A stretch of 64,000 nucleotides of DNA from Fusobacterium massiliense (lineage in GTDB: Bacteria > Fusobacteriota > Fusobacteriia > Fusobacteriales > Fusobacteriaceae): the NCBI RefSeq assembly GCF_900095705.1, contig NZ_LT608324.1:62001-126000 (forward strand). Direction: 5' to 3'. This document shows, piece by piece, positions 54,479 to 63,034 of the stretch (position 1 is its first letter; every line of letters begins with the position of its first letter). The notes below the pieces were generated by a model. It did no database searches and had not been told where the DNA came from. It worked only from the letters and a program-made list of their open reading frames with translations. The position numbers and the translations under genes are program-made.

Positions 54479-55558
54479 CTATTTAGATTTTTTAGTAAAT
54501 AATACTTTAGCTATAATTATTGCTAAAATTCCTCCAGATAATTTTCCAGCTATCATCGGAGCTATCATAGCTTTATCAACTCCACCAGTAAATCCTAAGT
54601 GATCTCCAAATACAAATGCTGCACAAACAGCGAAAGCGACGTTTATTACTTTACCGTTAGCATCCATATCTTTCATCATACCAAACATAGGAATATTATT
54701 TGCTAATGATGCAACAAGTCCAGCTGCTCCTATTTCATTCATTCCTAATTTTTCTCCTACTTTCTCAAGTGGTTTTTTGAATACTTTTGTAATAAAATGT
54801 ACTAGTGGGAAAGCTCCTGCCAATACTATTGCTATTGACCAAATTATTCCCATACCTTCTCCAATTGGTGCCATTCCTGGTATAATAACTATTCCTGTTA
54901 AGTTTTCGATTATTGCTGCAGCAAGTCCTATAGTTATAACAACAACAACTCCTGTTCCAAAATATGTAAATCCTGTTGTCATTTTTTCAGGAATTAACCA
55001 TAATCCAATTATTATTAATACAGCAAAAATTATAATTGGTACTAAGTTTCTAACTACAGTAAGTAATGGGAAACCAGCCACTAATCCTCCAACTAAACAA
55101 CCAAATGGAATAGCTACCATTCCAGCAAGAACCCCTTTTGCTAAGAAAGGTCTATCTTCTTTTTCAATAATTCCTAATGCTACTGGTATTGTGAATACTA
55201 CAGTTGCTCCCATCATTGATCCTAATATAAGTCCTGCAAATTTACCAACCATTGGATCTTGAGCCAAGCTCATTGCTAAAGGATACCCTCCCATGTCATT
55301 TGCTAATAAAGTTGTAGCAAACATTGCTGGGTCAGCACCTAATGCAGAATATACAGGTCCAACTACTGGTCTTAAGATATTAGCTAAAACTGGAGCTAAA
55401 GAAACTATTCCAACCATTGATAAAGCCAAAGCTCCCATAGCCATAATTCCTTCTTCAAATTTTTCTCCATAACCAAATTTATTTCCTAAGCATTTATCTA
55501 TAGCTCCAACTGCCATAAAAAATACCATTATATAAATAATAATTTCATTTATTCCCAT
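54479..55558 (-). CDS. eutH: EutH ethanolamine transporter
   Basis: The 359-residue inner-membrane carrier has about ten to eleven hydrophobic segments and starts MGINEIIIYIMVFFMAVGAI. Family sequence includes LANDMGGYPLAMSLAQDPMV, GATVVFTIPVALGIIEKEDR and the C-terminal FVFGDHLGFTGGVDKAMIAP. It brings in ethanolamine when the external level is low. The start codon shares a base with the stop of the preceding 103-residue gene. Confidence 0.94.
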   Translation of the reverse strand: MGINEIIIYIMVFFMAVGAIDKCLGNKFGYGEKFEEGIMAMGALALSMVGIVSLAPVLANILRPVVGPVYSALGADPAMFATTLLANDMGGYPLAMSLAQDPMVGKFAGLILGSMMGATVVFTIPVALGIIEKEDRPFLAKGVLAGMVAIPFGCLVGGLVAGFPLLTVVRNLVPIIIFAVLIIIGLWLIPEKMTTGFTYFGTGVVVVITIGLAAAIIENLTGIVIIPGMAPIGEGMGIIWSIAIVLAGAFPLVHFITKVFKKPLEKVGEKLGMNEIGAAGLVASLANNIPMFGMMKDMDANGKVINVAFAVCAAFVFGDHLGFTGGVDKAMIAPMIAGKLSGGILAIIIAKVLFTKKSK

Positions 55559-55869
55559 TATCTAAGTACCTCTCTTATAATTTTTGTAATTTTATTTATC
55601 ATTTGTTCATCTTGTATAGAATAATCTTTCTTTAATATATTTTCAATTAACTTTGCAGTTTCTGAAAAATCATCCGAAGATTTTGAGCATCCACAAGATG
55701 AAATAGCAGGTTTTTCTGTACAAGCTTCTTTACCATAAACAACTTCGATATTGTTTTCTCTTACATAATCTTTTAGTGCTGATGATAAAAATGCTTTTTC
55801 TTCTACATAAATTTTCCCGCTAGAAATTTGTTCTTCTACATCTTTTAATGTTATAAATTTCTTTGACAT
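55558..55869 (-). CDS. Small eut-operon protein with EutT N-terminus-like module and cysteine cluster
   Basis: The 103-residue protein is not named in the standard eut set. Residues 8-48 (TLKDVEEQISSGKIYVEEKA, FLSSALKDYVRENNIEVV) resemble the N-terminal module of EutT in this operon (KGTLLTPSAKQFLTEKGIEL). A cysteine group follows (EACTEKPAISSCGCSKSS, about 50-65), then a C-terminal amphipathic helix (MINKITKIIREVLR) like a shell-targeting peptide. It may be a metal-carrying accessory to EutT or a cargo adaptor; both are inference. It starts 8 bases after eutN and overlaps the eutH start by one base. Confidence 0.72.
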   Translation of the reverse strand: MSKKFITLKDVEEQISSGKIYVEEKAFLSSALKDYVRENNIEVVYGKEACTEKPAISSCGCSKSSDDFSETAKLIENILKKDYSIQDEQMINKITKIIREVLR

Positions 55870-55877
55870 ATTACCAC

Positions 55878-56126
55878 CTATTCTTCATCCATTCCATCAA
55901 TAATTCCAATGATTGCTGCATCTACTGGTCTATCTTGCATTTTATAAATTGTTCTGGCTGCTCCTCCAGTTGCAACTATAACTTTTTCTCCTATTCCAGC
56001 TCCAACAGCATCAAAAGCTACCATTTTACCATTTGTTTCAGTTTTTACTATTAAAAATTTAAGTCCTTCTAAACCATCATATTTTTTTGTTGCCCAAACA
56101 TTCCCAATAACTTCACCAATTATCAT
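55878..56126 (-). CDS. eutN: EutN/CcmL-type microcompartment vertex protein
   Basis: The 82-residue pentameric BMV protein caps the vertices of the shell. It begins MIIGEVIGNVWATKKYDGLE, then LKFLIVKTETNG, VAFDAVGAGIGEKVIVATGG and ARTIYKMQDRPVDAAIIGII, a complete match to the EutN/CcmL domain. It lies 3 bases after the TIGR02536 gene and 8 bases before the small Cys protein. Confidence 0.96.
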   Translation of the reverse strand: MIIGEVIGNVWATKKYDGLEGLKFLIVKTETNGKMVAFDAVGAGIGEKVIVATGGAARTIYKMQDRPVDAAIIGIIDGMDEE

Positions 56127-56129
56127 ATT

Positions 56130-56723
56130 CTACCTCTTTGATATCTCTATATTTTTTTCTTTTGCATATTCCATTGCTGAACTTGTTACTATGGTATTAT
56201 CTAATACCACTTTTCTTATTCCTTTTTCTTCTAACTTTTTTAAATTAGCTAAATCAAGTAATTTTGAATTGAAAACTTCTTCCTTTTTTAATATAGAATT
56301 TAGATAAAAATCTTTTGTTTCAACTTTTATTCCATAAGACTTTATTTGTGAAATATAGCTTTCATATTTTTTTAGCAACAATGTAGGAATATTTTCATAT
56401 TTGGAAAACTCAATTCCCTCTTTTATGATGACTATTTCTTTATTATTTAAAAGAGCTTTTATAATTTTTTCTTCATAACTGTCATCATAAACTGCATTAG
56501 AGATATTAAACAAATTTTTTAAACTTAATTGTGATACTATAACTGTGTGTGCTTCTTCAATAAAATTAAATTTTTGACTTAAAAATTCTCTTATTTCTTC
56601 ATCTTCTCCAAGAAAACAAATGTCTTTTTTTGCTTCTAACTCTCCTGAATTACTTGATAAAACTTTTCTTAATTCTTTTTTTATTAATTCAACTATGTAT
56701 TCTTCATTAAAGTTATTTTCCAT
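56130..56723 (-). CDS. TIGR02536-like ethanolamine-utilisation protein
   Basis: The 197-residue protein is of a type seen only in eut clusters and has no known activity. It begins with an amphipathic stretch (FNEEYIVELIKKELRKVLSS) resembling a microcompartment targeting helix. A mixed alpha/beta region follows (HTVIVSQLSLKNLFNIS; KEIVIIKEGIEF). The end carries the module VVLDNTIVTSSAMEYAKEKN, like that in EutT and the 103-residue protein. It lies 11 bases after eutT and 3 before eutN. Confidence 0.78.
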   Translation of the reverse strand: MENNFNEEYIVELIKKELRKVLSSNSGELEAKKDICFLGEDEEIREFLSQKFNFIEEAHTVIVSQLSLKNLFNISNAVYDDSYEEKIIKALLNNKEIVIIKEGIEFSKYENIPTLLLKKYESYISQIKSYGIKVETKDFYLNSILKKEEVFNSKLLDLANLKKLEEKGIRKVVLDNTIVTSSAMEYAKEKNIEISKR

Positions 56724-56734
56724 AATTTACCCCT

Positions 56735-57520
56735 TTATCTCAAATCATAGTTTCCATTATTTATTTTCAATATTACTAGATATATAACATCACTCAATAT
56801 ATTGAATGCTTCTAGTAAATCTTTTCTGTTAACCTTATAGTCTTCAACCAAATAATTAATAGCTTCAACTTCTAGTTCTCTAGCTAAGAATCTTAATTTA
56901 TTCAATTTATGAATAGCTAAATCACTTTCTAGGCTTACTTCTAATAAATGCCCTTTTTTAAAGTAATCTTTTGGGTTTTCTAAAATTTCTTTAATATCTC
57001 TAATTGTTTTTGAATCTAATAAAACTTGATTTTCTAAAATTTTATCTAATTTTTCTGCTACAATGATATTTTGTAGAAATTTTATTATACTCTCCATATC
57101 TTTTACAAACTTTTCATTAGGAAATGATAGCACTAATTCTTTTGTAGTTAATAATAAATCTGCTAAGAAAGTATCCATCTTACCTCTAAATCTAATTTGT
57201 TTACTATTTTTAGCAACTAGAACATTACCATCAATTTGAGTCATATATTCTGGTTTTTCAAAGTAATATTCTCCATTTTTACCTACATATTTAGGCTTTT
57301 CAAAAATTTCTTTAACTTCTTCTTTTTCAGAAACTACTTCTTTATTTTTTGTTGTAGAAGTGTTTGAAGTAGAAATTTCTCCTTTTATTATTAGCTCTAT
57401 CCCTTTTTCAGTTAAGAATTGTTTAGCTGAAGGTGTTAAAAGAGTTCCCTTTTCAACTTCAAATGTATCAAAAGGCTCTTTTCTATATTTAATTTTTAGA
57501 ATGTCTTCTGATAAAACCAT
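56735..57520 (-). CDS. eutT: EutT-like corrinoid adenosyltransferase
   Basis: It adenosylates cob(I)alamin to the coenzyme used by ethanolamine ammonia-lyase. The 261 residues begin MVLSEDILKIKYRKEPFDTF, with the EutT N-terminal module TLLTPSAKQFLTEKGIEL (about 26-43). The adenosyltransferase domain runs from about 90 (KPEYMTQIDGNVLVAKNSKQ) to the helix bundle ending SDVIYLVILKINNGNYDLR. There is no cysteine in the whole protein, so it lacks the H-x11-CC-x2-C metal motif of enteric EutT. This fits the metal-independent EutT class described in Firmicutes. A repeat copy separates it from eutE. Confidence 0.88.
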   Translation of the reverse strand: MVLSEDILKIKYRKEPFDTFEVEKGTLLTPSAKQFLTEKGIELIIKGEISTSNTSTTKNKEVVSEKEEVKEIFEKPKYVGKNGEYYFEKPEYMTQIDGNVLVAKNSKQIRFRGKMDTFLADLLLTTKELVLSFPNEKFVKDMESIIKFLQNIIVAEKLDKILENQVLLDSKTIRDIKEILENPKDYFKKGHLLEVSLESDLAIHKLNKLRFLARELEVEAINYLVEDYKVNRKDLLEAFNILSDVIYLVILKINNGNYDLR

Positions 57521-57558
57521 TTTCCCTCCACATTAGATATCCCCTCTTATCTTTTTAT

Positions 57559-57667
57559 CTATAGGAAAGTATAAATTTAAAAAGTAAAAATTAATCCCTG
57601 ACGTCCGTATTAGTTTGAAGAGCCTATGTTCATTGAGCTCGTAAAACTCATACGGCTGCCAAGGGAC
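57559..57667 (-). repeat. Dispersed palindromic repeat, copy 16 (reverse orientation, inside eut operon)
   Basis: CTATAGGAAAGTATAAATTT tail, core ATCCCTGACGTCCGTATTAG to GCTGCCAAGGGAC. Both arms have changed together (GTCCCT with AGGGAT in place of GTCTCT with AGAGAC), keeping the stem. It lies between eutE and eutT. Confidence 0.93.
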
Positions 57668-57700
57668 TTTATTTTTAAAGCTGGGAATATATTCTTAATT

Positions 57701-59140
57701 TTATTTTCTGTACTCAGCTATAATTCTTCTAATCATATCTTCTACATCTGAATTTGTTGTAGTTGAAGATGAGTAATCAACAGTTTTTTTGAAATCTGAT
57801 AATTCTCTAACTCCTGTTGCAACTCTTCTGATATTAATTAGGTTCATTGGAGTTACATTATCAGAAGTTGAACTTCCTCCAACTGCTCCACAACCTAAAG
57901 TAAATGCTGGTGCTAGATTTGTTGTAGCTCCAACTCCTCCTAGTGATCCTCCTACATTTACTAACATTCTTGAAACTGGTTTCTTTAATGCAAATTCTCT
58001 TATAATATTTTTATCTTCAGAGTGTATAATTAAAGTATGTCCTTCTCCTTCATTTTCAAGTAATTCTATTGCTCTTTCACATGCTTTTTCTGCATTTTCT
58101 TCAACATAGAAAGCTAAAATTGTTGTTAATTTTTCTCTTGAATATGGATTTGCTTTTGATACAGTATTTTGTTCTGACAATAATACTTTAACATTTGAAG
58201 GAATATTTAATCCTGCTAATTTTGCTAATGTTTGAGCATCTTTTCCAACTATTTGCGGATTCATTGTTCCATTAGCTCTTAATATAAATCTTCCTAACTT
58301 ATCACTTTCTTCTTTAGACAAGAAGAATCCTCCTTGCTTTCTAAATTCTTCCATTACAGCTTCTTTATTGCAAGGTTCTACTATTACTGATTGTTCAGAT
58401 GCACAAATAACTCCGTTATCAAATGTCTTACTTTCAATAATTTTTCTTACTGCTTCTTTTACATTAGCAGTTTTTTCTATAAATGCTGGTCCATTTCCTG
58501 GTCCAACTCCGATAGCTGGTCTTCCTGAACTATATGCAGCTCTTACCATAGCTTCTCCACCAGTTGCAAGTATTATAGAAGTATCTTTTGATCTCATTAA
58601 TTCATTTGTTCCTTCTAATGTAGGGATTTCAATAACTCCTATTAACCCTTCTGGTGCTCCAGCAGCATATGCTGCCTTTTGTAATAATTTAACTGTATCT
58701 ATAACACAATTTTTTGCATTAGGGTGTGGACTTACTATAACAGCATTTCCAGCTTTTAATGAAATTAATGTTTTATAGATAGCTGTAGATGTAGGGTTAG
58801 TTGATGGTGTTAAAGCTGCAACTATTCCCATAGGAACTCCTACTTCAGTAACTGTTTCAGTTTCATTTAAAATTCCAACAGTTTTCATATCTTTTATGTA
58901 ATCATAAAGAAATTCTGTTGCAAATTTATTTTTAATTACTTTATCTTCCCATTTTCCGAAACCTGTTTCTTCATGAGCTTTTTTTGCTAAATCAACATAG
59001 TGATTTTTCATTTCTTGTACTATTGCATATACTATTTTATCTATTTGTTCTTGTGTGAAACTAGCGTATATTTTTTGAGCTGTTTTAGCTGCTTTTACTA
59101 AGTCTCTCACTTGTTGGATTGATAACAAATCTTTATCCAT
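57701..59140 (-). CDS. eutE: EutE acetaldehyde dehydrogenase (CoA-acylating)
   Basis: It converts acetaldehyde, CoA and NAD to acetyl-CoA inside the shell. The 479 residues show ALTPSTNPTSTAIYKTLISL near 112, LATGGEAMVRAAYSSGRPAI near 192, GVGPGNGPAFIE, and the catalytic cysteine in FDNGVICASEQSVIV at about 245. At the very end is an amphipathic helix (SDVEDMIRRIIAEYRK) after a Ser/Thr linker, like microcompartment targeting peptides. GGAGG lies before the ATG. A stable hairpin separates it from eutM. Confidence 0.94.
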   Translation of the reverse strand: MDKDLLSIQQVRDLVKAAKTAQKIYASFTQEQIDKIVYAIVQEMKNHYVDLAKKAHEETGFGKWEDKVIKNKFATEFLYDYIKDMKTVGILNETETVTEVGVPMGIVAALTPSTNPTSTAIYKTLISLKAGNAVIVSPHPNAKNCVIDTVKLLQKAAYAAGAPEGLIGVIEIPTLEGTNELMRSKDTSIILATGGEAMVRAAYSSGRPAIGVGPGNGPAFIEKTANVKEAVRKIIESKTFDNGVICASEQSVIVEPCNKEAVMEEFRKQGGFFLSKEESDKLGRFILRANGTMNPQIVGKDAQTLAKLAGLNIPSNVKVLLSEQNTVSKANPYSREKLTTILAFYVEENAEKACERAIELLENEGEGHTLIIHSEDKNIIREFALKKPVSRMLVNVGGSLGGVGATTNLAPAFTLGCGAVGGSSTSDNVTPMNLINIRRVATGVRELSDFKKTVDYSSSTTTNSDVEDMIRRIIAEYRK

Positions 59141-59171
59141 TTTATGATCCTCCGTTCTTACTTCTAACTAT

Positions 59172-59206
59172 TCAAAATAAGGGTGACCCTCTGTCACCCT
59201 TATTTA
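59172..59206 (-). terminator. Intra-operon hairpin after eutM
   Basis: On the minus strand AATAAGGGTGAC, loop AGAGG and GTCACCCTTATT, then TTGAATAG. It follows the eutM stop by 12 bases and lacks a long T run. It could stop part of the transcripts or protect the eutM message, since shell protein is needed in great excess. Confidence 0.65.
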
Positions 59207-59217
59207 ATTTTAAACTA

Positions 59218-59502
59218 TTATTTGTCGAATTTTGGTAATATTACTTCAACTTCTGAGTGAGGTCTAGGGATTACATGTACAGATATTAATTCTCCAACTC
59301 TATCTGCTGCTGCTGCTCCTGCATCAGTTGCAGCTTTTACAGCTCCAACGTCTCCTCTTACCATAACAGTTACAAGTCCTCCACCTACTAATTCTTTTCC
59401 TACTAATGTTACGTTAGCTGCTTTTACCATTGCGTCAGCTGCTTCTACTGCTGCTACTAATCCTTTAGTTTCTATCATTCCTAATGCGTTTAATGTTGAC
59501 AT
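59218..59502 (-). CDS. eutM: EutM-type microcompartment shell protein
   Basis: It is the major hexagonal BMC shell tile. The start is placed at the ATG at 59502 ([20 protein letters not shown]), since GGAG is about 11 bases away; an in-frame ATG at 59511 lies too close to it. About 94 residues carry one BMC domain: [40 protein letters not shown] and [18 protein letters not shown], an almost canonical EutM/PduA. It lies between the long-tailed shell protein and eutE. Confidence 0.95.
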   Translation of the reverse strand: MSTLNALGMIETKGLVAAVEAADAMVKAANVTLVGKELVGGGLVTVMVRGDVGAVKAATDAGAAAADRVGELISVHVIPRPHSEVEVILPKFDK

Positions 59503-59531
59503 ATTATTCATCTCTCCTTTTAAATTAAATA

Positions 59532-59996
59532 TTATTTTTTACTTTTATTTTTTACTTTTTTATTTTTACTAACTTTTAAAATCTCATTGATTTCTTCTAT
59601 TTCTTCTTCAATTGATTTTAAATCTTTTTCTTCAACTTCTTCTTTAACTTCAATCTTAATTTCAGGCTCTGCTTCTACAACAGGAGTTTCATCCTTTTTT
59701 TCAACTTCAGTTTTTTCAGAAGGAGTTGGTATTCTATTAATAATTTTTTCAACAGAATCATCGGGTCTAGGTATAACATGACTTCCTATATATACACCTA
59801 AATTTTTTGTTGCTGTTACCGCTGCTTCTACTGCTGCTTTTACAGCTGCCACATCTCCCTCAATTTCAATACATACAAGTCCACCTTTTGTGTGAACTTT
59901 GTTTATAAGTTCAACTTGAGCCGTTTTTAAAGCCACATCAGCTGCTTCAATAGCACCAACCATACCCTTTGTTTCAACTAGTCCAAGTGCTTTCAT
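59532..59996 (-). CDS. BMC shell protein with long charged C-terminal tail
   Basis: The 154 residues start with a full BMC domain (1-90): [40 protein letters not shown] and [20 protein letters not shown] 60-residue low-complexity tail follows. It is first acidic (Glu-rich, about 95-138) and ends strongly basic ([14 protein letters not shown]). The position between eutL and eutM matches the slot of EutK-like proteins, but the tail is not the helix-turn-helix of enteric EutK. A linker role, such as binding cargo or nucleic acid, is possible. It lies 10 bases after eutL. Confidence 0.88.
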   Translation of the reverse strand: MKALGLVETKGMVGAIEAADVALKTAQVELINKVHTKGGLVCIEIEGDVAAVKAAVEAAVTATKNLGVYIGSHVIPRPDDSVEKIINRIPTPSEKTEVEKKDETPVVEAEPEIKIEVKEEVEEKDLKSIEEEIEEINEILKVSKNKKVKNKSKK

Positions 59997-60006
59997 TTTT
60001 TACTCC

Positions 60007-60660
60007 TTAGATTTTTGTAGGATTTGCTGCTACAAATTTAACAGCATCTGCGAATGCTTCACAAGCTGCCTTACATGCTGATTGACTTCCTGTTAAAAGT
60101 CCTCCTCCAAAGTTTGTTTCAGAAGGTGGTCCAAAGAAAGCAGCAAGTCTAACATCTGCAGCTTTTAATGCAGCATCTAATGCATACATTGCTTCTAAAG
60201 GTGGAGCTATTAAGTATGCTAAAGCTTCTCCTTCTTCTATTCCTGCAGTTTTTGATAAGTAACTTCCTGTTCTTGATACACAATGTGCATAGTAAGGAAT
60301 TGTATTATCTTCGTTTGCACTGTAGAAACATCCTCCATTTTCAATAAAGTCTACAGCAGCATTTAATCCACTTTTTACTTCAGCTGGATTAGGTCCTGCT
60401 ATAATTCCTATAACTTCCCCAGCTAATTTTGTATTTGCATTAGCTGCTCCTCCATAGAATGATCTTCCATATACAACTACAACTTCTGCCATTTTTGTTG
60501 CTTCATCTAATGCAGTGTAAGTAACATCATCACTGTCAGCTGTTATAATTCCTATACTTCTGTATCCATTAGGAAGATTTAATTCTTCTGCCATTTTAGC
60601 ATCAACATTTGGTATTAACTTTACAGATAATACACTTGCTCTTAAAGCGTCGTTTATCAT
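60007..60660 (-). CDS. eutL: EutL trimeric microcompartment shell protein
   Basis: It is a double-BMC trimer with a gated central pore. The start is the ATG at 60660 (MINDALRASVLSVKLIPNVD) after GGAGG; a GTG 12 bases upstream is part of that ribosome site. The 217 residues include EEGEALAYLIAPPLEAMYAL and FFGPPSETNFGGGLLTGSQS, which are EutL hallmarks. A 70-base gap with a hairpin separates it from eutC. Confidence 0.95.
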   Translation of the reverse strand: MINDALRASVLSVKLIPNVDAKMAEELNLPNGYRSIGIITADSDDVTYTALDEATKMAEVVVVYGRSFYGGAANANTKLAGEVIGIIAGPNPAEVKSGLNAAVDFIENGGCFYSANEDNTIPYYAHCVSRTGSYLSKTAGIEEGEALAYLIAPPLEAMYALDAALKAADVRLAAFFGPPSETNFGGGLLTGSQSACKAACEAFADAVKFVAANPTKI

Positions 60661-60675
60661 TTTTACCTCCACACT

Positions 60676-60744
60676 TTTTAATTTTATTTAATATCTAGTA
60701 AAAGTAAGTAAATTACATACTAATAAACTACTTTTACTGTAAAA
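60676..60744 (-). other. Intercistronic hairpin between eutC and eutL
   Basis: On the minus strand AGTAAAAGTA, about 22 bases, TACTTTTACT. No T run follows; a ribosome site for eutL does. It may be an RNA-processing or stabilising element. Confidence 0.5.
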
Positions 60745-61632
60745 TTACAATTTTAAATCTTGTCCACTTGCTTTTGCATCTAGTACTTTTTTAATTATGT
60801 GTGCAATATGGGCTCCTGCTTCTGCAGCTGGTGTTCCTTTAATATGAATATTTGAAACAACTGTTCTTTTTGCTTCAGGAATTCCTACATATCCTTTGTA
60901 AGTTATGTAAGCACTCATACTTTCTGCAGTTGCTAATCCAGGTCTTTCTCCTATTAATACACAAGTAACTTCTGCTCCTACAACTTCAGAAACATCATCT
61001 GCTATACCAACTCTTGCAAGTTTTGCAAAGAATGGAGTTCCTACAGAAATTCCATAAGATTTTAATCCATTTAATAAAGCTGGTAAACAGTCTTCAATAT
61101 TAGCTTCTATTGCTGTAGAACTTAATCCATCCGCAACAAATACTTGTACTGTAGGATTTTGTACACATTTTTCTTTTAATGTTTTAACAGCTTCTTCATC
61201 TAATCTTCTTCCTAAATCAGGTCTTGTGATATATTGATCTTTATCTTCACATCTTGATTTTACTGTGAATAAATTATTAGCTTGTAAAAATTCTTCACTT
61301 ACATTTGTTAAAACAGCGTCTTGAGCTGCAGCGTGGTCTGCTCTTAATCTTAACAAAGTATGAGTTGTATATCTTGATCCAGCTCTAGAAATGGCTAATC
61401 TTGCTGGAGTTTTTCTTTTATACTTTAATAACTCTTCCCTATTTGCTACATTTTTTAATTCTATAACTTCTCTTAAATCTTCTTTTGTAATGTCATCAAT
61501 GATTCCATCTTCTATATGACTTTCAGAAGATTTTTTAGCTTCTGCTGGTGCTGATGCTTTTACTTGTCCTTCAGCCGACATTTCTTTTAATACTTTTCCT
61601 ATAATTTCTTTTAGTTCTAATTCAGAAACCAT
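60745..61632 (-). CDS. eutC: Ethanolamine ammonia-lyase small subunit
   Basis: With EutB it binds adenosylcobalamin and splits ethanolamine to acetaldehyde and ammonia. The 295 residues begin with a helix ([20 protein letters not shown]) that fits a shell-targeting peptide, then an Ala/Glu linker. The EutC domain follows: [60 protein letters not shown] and [20 protein letters not shown]. It lies 11 bases after eutB. Confidence 0.96.
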   Translation of the reverse strand: MVSELELKEIIGKVLKEMSAEGQVKASAPAEAKKSSESHIEDGIIDDITKEDLREVIELKNVANREELLKYKRKTPARLAISRAGSRYTTHTLLRLRADHAAAQDAVLTNVSEEFLQANNLFTVKSRCEDKDQYITRPDLGRRLDEEAVKTLKEKCVQNPTVQVFVADGLSSTAIEANIEDCLPALLNGLKSYGISVGTPFFAKLARVGIADDVSEVVGAEVTCVLIGERPGLATAESMSAYITYKGYVGIPEAKRTVVSNIHIKGTPAAEAGAHIAHIIKKVLDAKASGQDLKL

Positions 61633-61643
61633 TTTTCTCCTCC

Positions 61644-63011
61644 TTATTTAAGAAATACTGAAGGATCTCCAGCCTTCTCAGTTAATTTTCCATCTTCTGT
61701 CATAAATCCATATTTTACTAGCCATTCATGGAATGGTTTTATAGGTTTTTTACCAAATAATTCTCTTAAGCTTTGGTTATCGTGGAAACCTGTTGTTTGA
61801 TAGTTCAACATTATATCGTCTCCAGCTGGAATTCCCATGAAATAGTTACATCCTGCTGCTGTTAATAATGTTGCAAGAACTTCAACGTCACTTTGGTCTG
61901 CTTTCATGTGGTTAGTATAACATACGTCAACTCCCATTGGTAATCCATGTAGTTTTCCCATGAAGTGATCTTCAAGTCCAGCTCTTATAACTTGTTTACT
62001 ATCATATAAGTATTCAGGTCCTATAAATCCAACAACTGTATTTACTAGGAATGGTTGGAATCTTTTTGCAAATCCATAACATCTAGCTTCCATAGTAACT
62101 TGGTCTGCTCCATTGTGAGCATCTGAAGATAATTCTGAACCTTGTCCTGTTTCAAAATACATTACATTTGGTCCAGCAGCTGTACCTTGTTTTAAAGCTA
62201 GTTGTCTTGCTTCTTCTATCATAGTTCCTGTTATTCCGAAAGCTTCATTTCCTTTTTGAGAACCTGCTATACTTTGGAATATTAAGTCTACTTTAGCACC
62301 TCTTCTTATTGCTTCCATTTGTGTAGTAACGTGAGCCAATACACAAGTTTGAGTTGGTATTTCATAGTCTGTTTTGATTTTATGGAATCTTTCCATAACT
62401 GCCATAACACTATCAACACTATCATCAACTGGGTTTAATCCTAAAACAGCATCTCCCATTCCATATGTTAATCCTTCTAATGTAGATATCATTATTCCAT
62501 CAGGATCGTCTGTTGTATGGTTAGGTTGTAATCTTACTGCTAGAGTATCGTATCCACCAATTGTTGTATTACAGTGAGCATGTACTTCAATTTTTTTAGC
62601 TGCTACGATTAAGTCCATGTTAGACATTAATTTTGCAACTGCTGCGATCATTTCAGATGTTAATCCTCTTCTGATCCAGTTAATTTTTTCAGGAGTAGCT
62701 TCTTCACTTAAAAGCCATTCTCTTAATTCAGAAACTGTCCAATCTTTAATTTCATCATAAATTTGTAGATTTAAGTCATCAATTATAATTCTTGTAACTT
62801 CATCTTCCTCATATGGAACTGCAGGATTTTCTTTTAAATCTTTTAAAGTAACTTTTGATAAAACTACTTTTGCTGCAACTCTCTCTTTCGCTGAACTAGC
62901 TGCAATACCAGCAAGTGCATCTCCAGATTTTCTTTCATTTGCTTTTGCCATTACTTCTTTTAAAGAAGAAAAATTGTAAACATGGTCAAATAGCTTTACA
63001 CTTAATATCAT
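61644..63011 (-). CDS. eutB: Ethanolamine ammonia-lyase large subunit
   Basis: It is the catalytic barrel of the lyase. The 455 residues match EutB throughout: [20 protein letters not shown] at the start, [20 protein letters not shown] near 147, [20 protein letters not shown] near 187, [20 protein letters not shown] near 284 and ECR-like [20 protein letters not shown] after it. The C-terminus includes [28 protein letters not shown] and AGAGGTGAAAG region precedes the ATG. It lies 23 bases after eutA. Confidence 0.97.
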   Translation of the reverse strand: MILSVKLFDHVYNFSSLKEVMAKANERKSGDALAGIAASSAKERVAAKVVLSKVTLKDLKENPAVPYEEDEVTRIIIDDLNLQIYDEIKDWTVSELREWLLSEEATPEKINWIRRGLTSEMIAAVAKLMSNMDLIVAAKKIEVHAHCNTTIGGYDTLAVRLQPNHTTDDPDGIMISTLEGLTYGMGDAVLGLNPVDDSVDSVMAVMERFHKIKTDYEIPTQTCVLAHVTTQMEAIRRGAKVDLIFQSIAGSQKGNEAFGITGTMIEEARQLALKQGTAAGPNVMYFETGQGSELSSDAHNGADQVTMEARCYGFAKRFQPFLVNTVVGFIGPEYLYDSKQVIRAGLEDHFMGKLHGLPMGVDVCYTNHMKADQSDVEVLATLLTAAGCNYFMGIPAGDDIMLNYQTTGFHDNQSLRELFGKKPIKPFHEWLVKYGFMTEDGKLTEKAGDPSVFLK

Positions 63012-63034
63012 ACTTTCACCTCTTATATTTTTTA

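Noticed and set aside
54777-55262. Plus-strand open frame opposite eutH
   Set aside because: Proline/isoleucine-rich translation typical of the complement of a membrane protein gene.
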